A DNA stretch of 64,000 bases from Zantedeschia hybrid cultivar (taxonomy: Eukaryota; Streptophyta; Magnoliopsida; Alismatales; Araceae): contig JARZZO010000014.1 in the NCBI GenBank assembly GCA_030544215.1, positions 20,184,234 through 20,248,233 of the forward strand. Reading direction: 5' to 3'. Shown in pieces: positions 61,622 to 64,000 of the stretch. The notes under the pieces were generated by a model. It was not told where the DNA came from, made no database searches, and saw only the letters and a list, made by a program, of their open reading frames with translations. Positions within the stretch are counted from its first letter, which is position 1. Each line of letters starts with the position of its first letter. A program made the position numbers and the translations under genes.

Positions 61622-62269
61622 ATGGTCTCAGAACTCCATTCCTTCGTTCGTGTCTGCAATCCGTTTCCCTGCTCTGAGGAAGCTGACATTGGGCTCATCA
61701 GAGAACGCTGTTCCTCCATATTGCAACGTCTGAGACTTAAGCTGGTAAGGTGCTTCAAGAAAGCCTTTGGAATCTGCCTGGCGGTTCTTTGCAGCATGTT
61801 TGCGTTGGTGGCCGTCGGTGTCGCAGTGCACTCCCTCTTCGGTTTGCTTCTGGGTCCAGCACTTATCGGATTCCGACCGCGCGGCCTGAAGAAGCTGTTG
61901 GACTTGCCGTTGTTCAGGAATGGGTATCTACGAAAGCTTGGCGGGCAGCTAGATGTTGCAGCAAAGGGGGGCTATATTTTGAACATGGACTTCGATACGA
62001 TAAGTAGACTAGTTACCCGCGTTCACGGTGAGGTCAAGCATAACAAGGCGATGATCAAGTTTGGTCTAGAGAGGAAGGACGAAAGGTACACCCTGCAGCA
62101 GGTTGTGAAGGAGCTTAAGAAGAGTGGTGAAGTGTTCGCGAAGCAACTTGAGGAGCTAGAGGAGCATGTCTACTTGTGCCTTGTCACCATTAATAGGGCA
62201 AGGGTTATGGTAATCATGGAGACGATAGCCCCAAGTCTTGCTTCTCATGTTCTTTTTTTTTCCTCCTAA
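61622..62269 (+). CDS. UPF0496 family protein, 5'-truncated
   Basis: A 215-residue frame ending at 62269 that matches the C-terminal two thirds of UPF0496 (AT14A/BPS1-related) plant proteins. A hydrophobic segment AFGICLAVLCSMFALVAVGV (about 48-67), running on to about 83, is probably membrane-embedded. After it comes AAKGGYILNMDFDTISRLVTR (about 113-133), then EVKHNKAMIKFGLERKDE and the coiled-coil-like VVKELKKSGEVFAKQLEELE. It ends with YLCLVTINRAR. The frame is open upstream only to about 61558 (EVAGGSSTHEEFKS precedes Met 1). The N-terminal helical half of the family (full length about 350-400 residues) is missing here. Either a 5' exon lies far upstream or this is a truncated copy. The function of the family is largely unknown. 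Confidence 0.75.
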   Translation: MVSELHSFVRVCNPFPCSEEADIGLIRERCSSILQRLRLKLVRCFKKAFGICLAVLCSMFALVAVGVAVHSLFGLLLGPALIGFRPRGLKKLLDLPLFRNGYLRKLGGQLDVAAKGGYILNMDFDTISRLVTRVHGEVKHNKAMIKFGLERKDERYTLQQVVKELKKSGEVFAKQLEELEEHVYLCLVTINRARVMVIMETIAPSLASHVLFFSS

Positions 62270-63799
62270 TCACCAAGCTCTACAGTCAACGTAATTGTAC
62301 ATTCATGGGTTCTTTGTACATATGATCGTTGTTGCACGTTGTTGTGCATTTTGGTCTAATTCATACAAAAGAAGTTTCTTGCTTTTGCCTTGCCACTATT
62401 ACTATGCCTTGAAGTATATGATCACTTTGTACTAGTGATCAAGATATGTTTGAGTGGTACAAGACTATCAGAAGACGCCTCAAATCAGGCAGGTGGTTGA
62501 AATGTGAATGAAGATTGATTGGCTCAGATGACTATTATCACAGGGGAGTACGAATGCCATTTTTCTTTCATGTATGACATGATGAACACTGCAACTGTAC
62601 TTTGAATTAGATTGCAAACTTATGACGTAGTAAAGGGCTTGTGCGCTACATATAACAAAAGGTTTACAACGAGAGTTTCGTAGAGAGGTTACGCCGTCAC
62701 GGTTTCTTACATGCTGTCGTGAATTCTTGGGGGTTTCTTTTCTATCAAATAGCGGCAGCCCACTTGCCGCATGCGGCTACAAGTGCCCAACCTGGAGCGA
62801 TTTTCCCGCAGGTGACAACCATTTGCAGATTTTACCAAGGTTTTTTGGGTTGGGGTCCCCTCGGATCAGTCGGCGGGTGGAAGGGATTCCCGCAGTTTGA
62901 CTGCCGGCGGGGTTTCACTTTTTTTTTTAGTAATACTTTGATCAAACATTCGATAGTGCAGACTTTAATTTCTAAATTTTAAAGTGATTCTAAAAGTTGA
63001 TAATTTTTGTTAAAAAAATAATTAGTGTAAAAAGATTCTGTGTAGAGATATAATTTGAATGGATTGGACTGGATAATGTGGTAAGTTGAAATTAACTCAA
63101 ATTCAAAAAGCCCAATCCAATTTTGGTCCAGTGTAAATTCAGTCAAAAGTCAACTCAAATATCAACAGTGAATGGGCTGAACTGGGTTAAGTTGAAGGAA
63201 CCTTATTTATAGATAATTTGTTAGAAATATTCTATTAAAGTCAATAAATCAAATTGGACAGTCCAATCCAACCCAAATTTGACTAATGCCGATTTATAGT
63301 TAACCCAATCTAATTTATATAATTAGAGTCAACCCAATTAACACCCCTAAATCTGTGTTTGACGTATTAAGTCCAGAGGGCTCTTCTTCTCAGCTCCAGG
63401 TTCAAACCGAACGGAATAACTTTAGTTCTAAATTAAGGGACGGAGGTTGTCTAGAGTCCAAATGGCGAAAACAGACAGACAAGTGAAGACAACTCAAAGT
63501 ATATGTGATTTAACTTTTAGTCCAAGTACAGGCATGCATAAAGATGAGCAGATTTGGTTTTAAATGTTTTAACTTTTAACAAAGGTTTGAAGAAGTCACA
63601 TTAACCCGCAACCTCCCATCTACGTCCAAGCTGGTTGTTCTGTGCAAATACGACAAATGGTGCAGCACCATCGTTAAAGGCTCTTGCAGAGAGGCATCAG
63701 GGGTCCAAATTTCTTTCCAACATCGCGGCTGATCGTGTGCCCATGAATTATGATGAAAAGCAATTAATTAAGTGCGCCCTTTGACCGTGCACCCGTTTT
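62270..63799. other. 3' flank and intergenic DNA
   Basis: Downstream of the UPF0496 frame. At about 63045-63355 a fold-back-like repeat begins with GGATTGGACTGGATAATG and ends AATTAACACCCCTAAAT, containing several AACCCAATC/CCAATCC words on both strands. No gene seen. Confidence 0.4.
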
Positions 63800-64000
63800 T
63801 CCATTACATTTAATCATCCGAATAATATTATTCGCGACGATTTTTTTAGCCGTTGAATAATATTATAATAATAACAGATAATATTTTTACTGTTGTTAAT
63901 AATATTATTTGCGAAGATTTTTTTATTAGTCATCACGAATAATGTTATTCGCGACGGCTTTTTTATATCCGTCGCTAACAACATTATTCGCGACGACCTT
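63800..64000. mobile_element. Subterminal-type repeats of a probable CACTA DNA transposon (runs off the window)
   Basis: Repeated AATAATATTATTCGCGACG and its complements, with TTATTCGCGACGGCTTTTTT and ATCCGTCGCTAAC. The GCGACGG units occur in direct and inverted orientation with AT-rich spacers, as in the subterminal regions of many plant CACTA (En/Spm) elements. The terminal CACTA sequence is not in the window. Confidence 0.5.

Overview
This is nuclear DNA of a flowering plant, not bacterial. The genes have GT-AG introns. The intergenic DNA is AT-rich and full of transposons, fold-back elements and microsatellites. The recognisable proteins are land-plant families: a group A bZIP factor, Mediator subunit MED26c, a phytocyanin-like protein and a UPF0496 protein. 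Very GC-rich first exons inside AT-rich DNA suggest a monocot, probably not a grass, but I cannot name the species. No CRISPR array, rRNA gene or convincing tRNA gene was seen.

Layout. Positions 3147-5508 hold a decayed NYN-domain (MARF1/limkain-b1-like) gene whose intron carries a solo LTR. Positions 6.8-9.7 kb are tandem and simple repeats. Positions 10209-11305 (minus) encode a four-exon cupredoxin-like, probably GPI-anchored protein. Positions 12764-22236 (minus) hold a GBF4/ABI5-like bZIP gene. Its last exon lies 7.5 kb from the previous one, and that intron contains a very young LTR retroelement (16487-19886) that captured the first RRM of a host hnRNP gene. An older LTR fragment lies at about 22.9-23.8 kb. 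Positions 27-34.5 kb form a repeat complex: two inverted copies of a short spliced-looking sequence, about 1 kb of GGATAAG-rich repeat, and a defective Ty3/gypsy element (28902-33753) in which gag is fused by deletion to an RNase H fragment and followed by a 69/138-bp minisatellite. Positions 34.5-42 kb are AT-rich and gene-poor. Positions 42259-44334 (plus) encode MED26c in nine exons. After that there are fold-back elements, another solo LTR of the same family (51077-52210), a small WDCGSPLYDSFE-motif protein (57383-57733, minus), a 5'-truncated UPF0496 gene (61622-62269) and, at the right edge, subterminal-type repeats of a probable CACTA transposon.

The host genes do not form a pathway. 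The main story is interaction between genes and transposons: four LTR insertions end in perfect 5-bp target-site duplications, two of them inside introns of host gene structures, and one retroelement carries host coding sequence. Exon boundaries were derived by eye from splice consensus, reading-frame phase and family knowledge. No alignment or transcript data were used.
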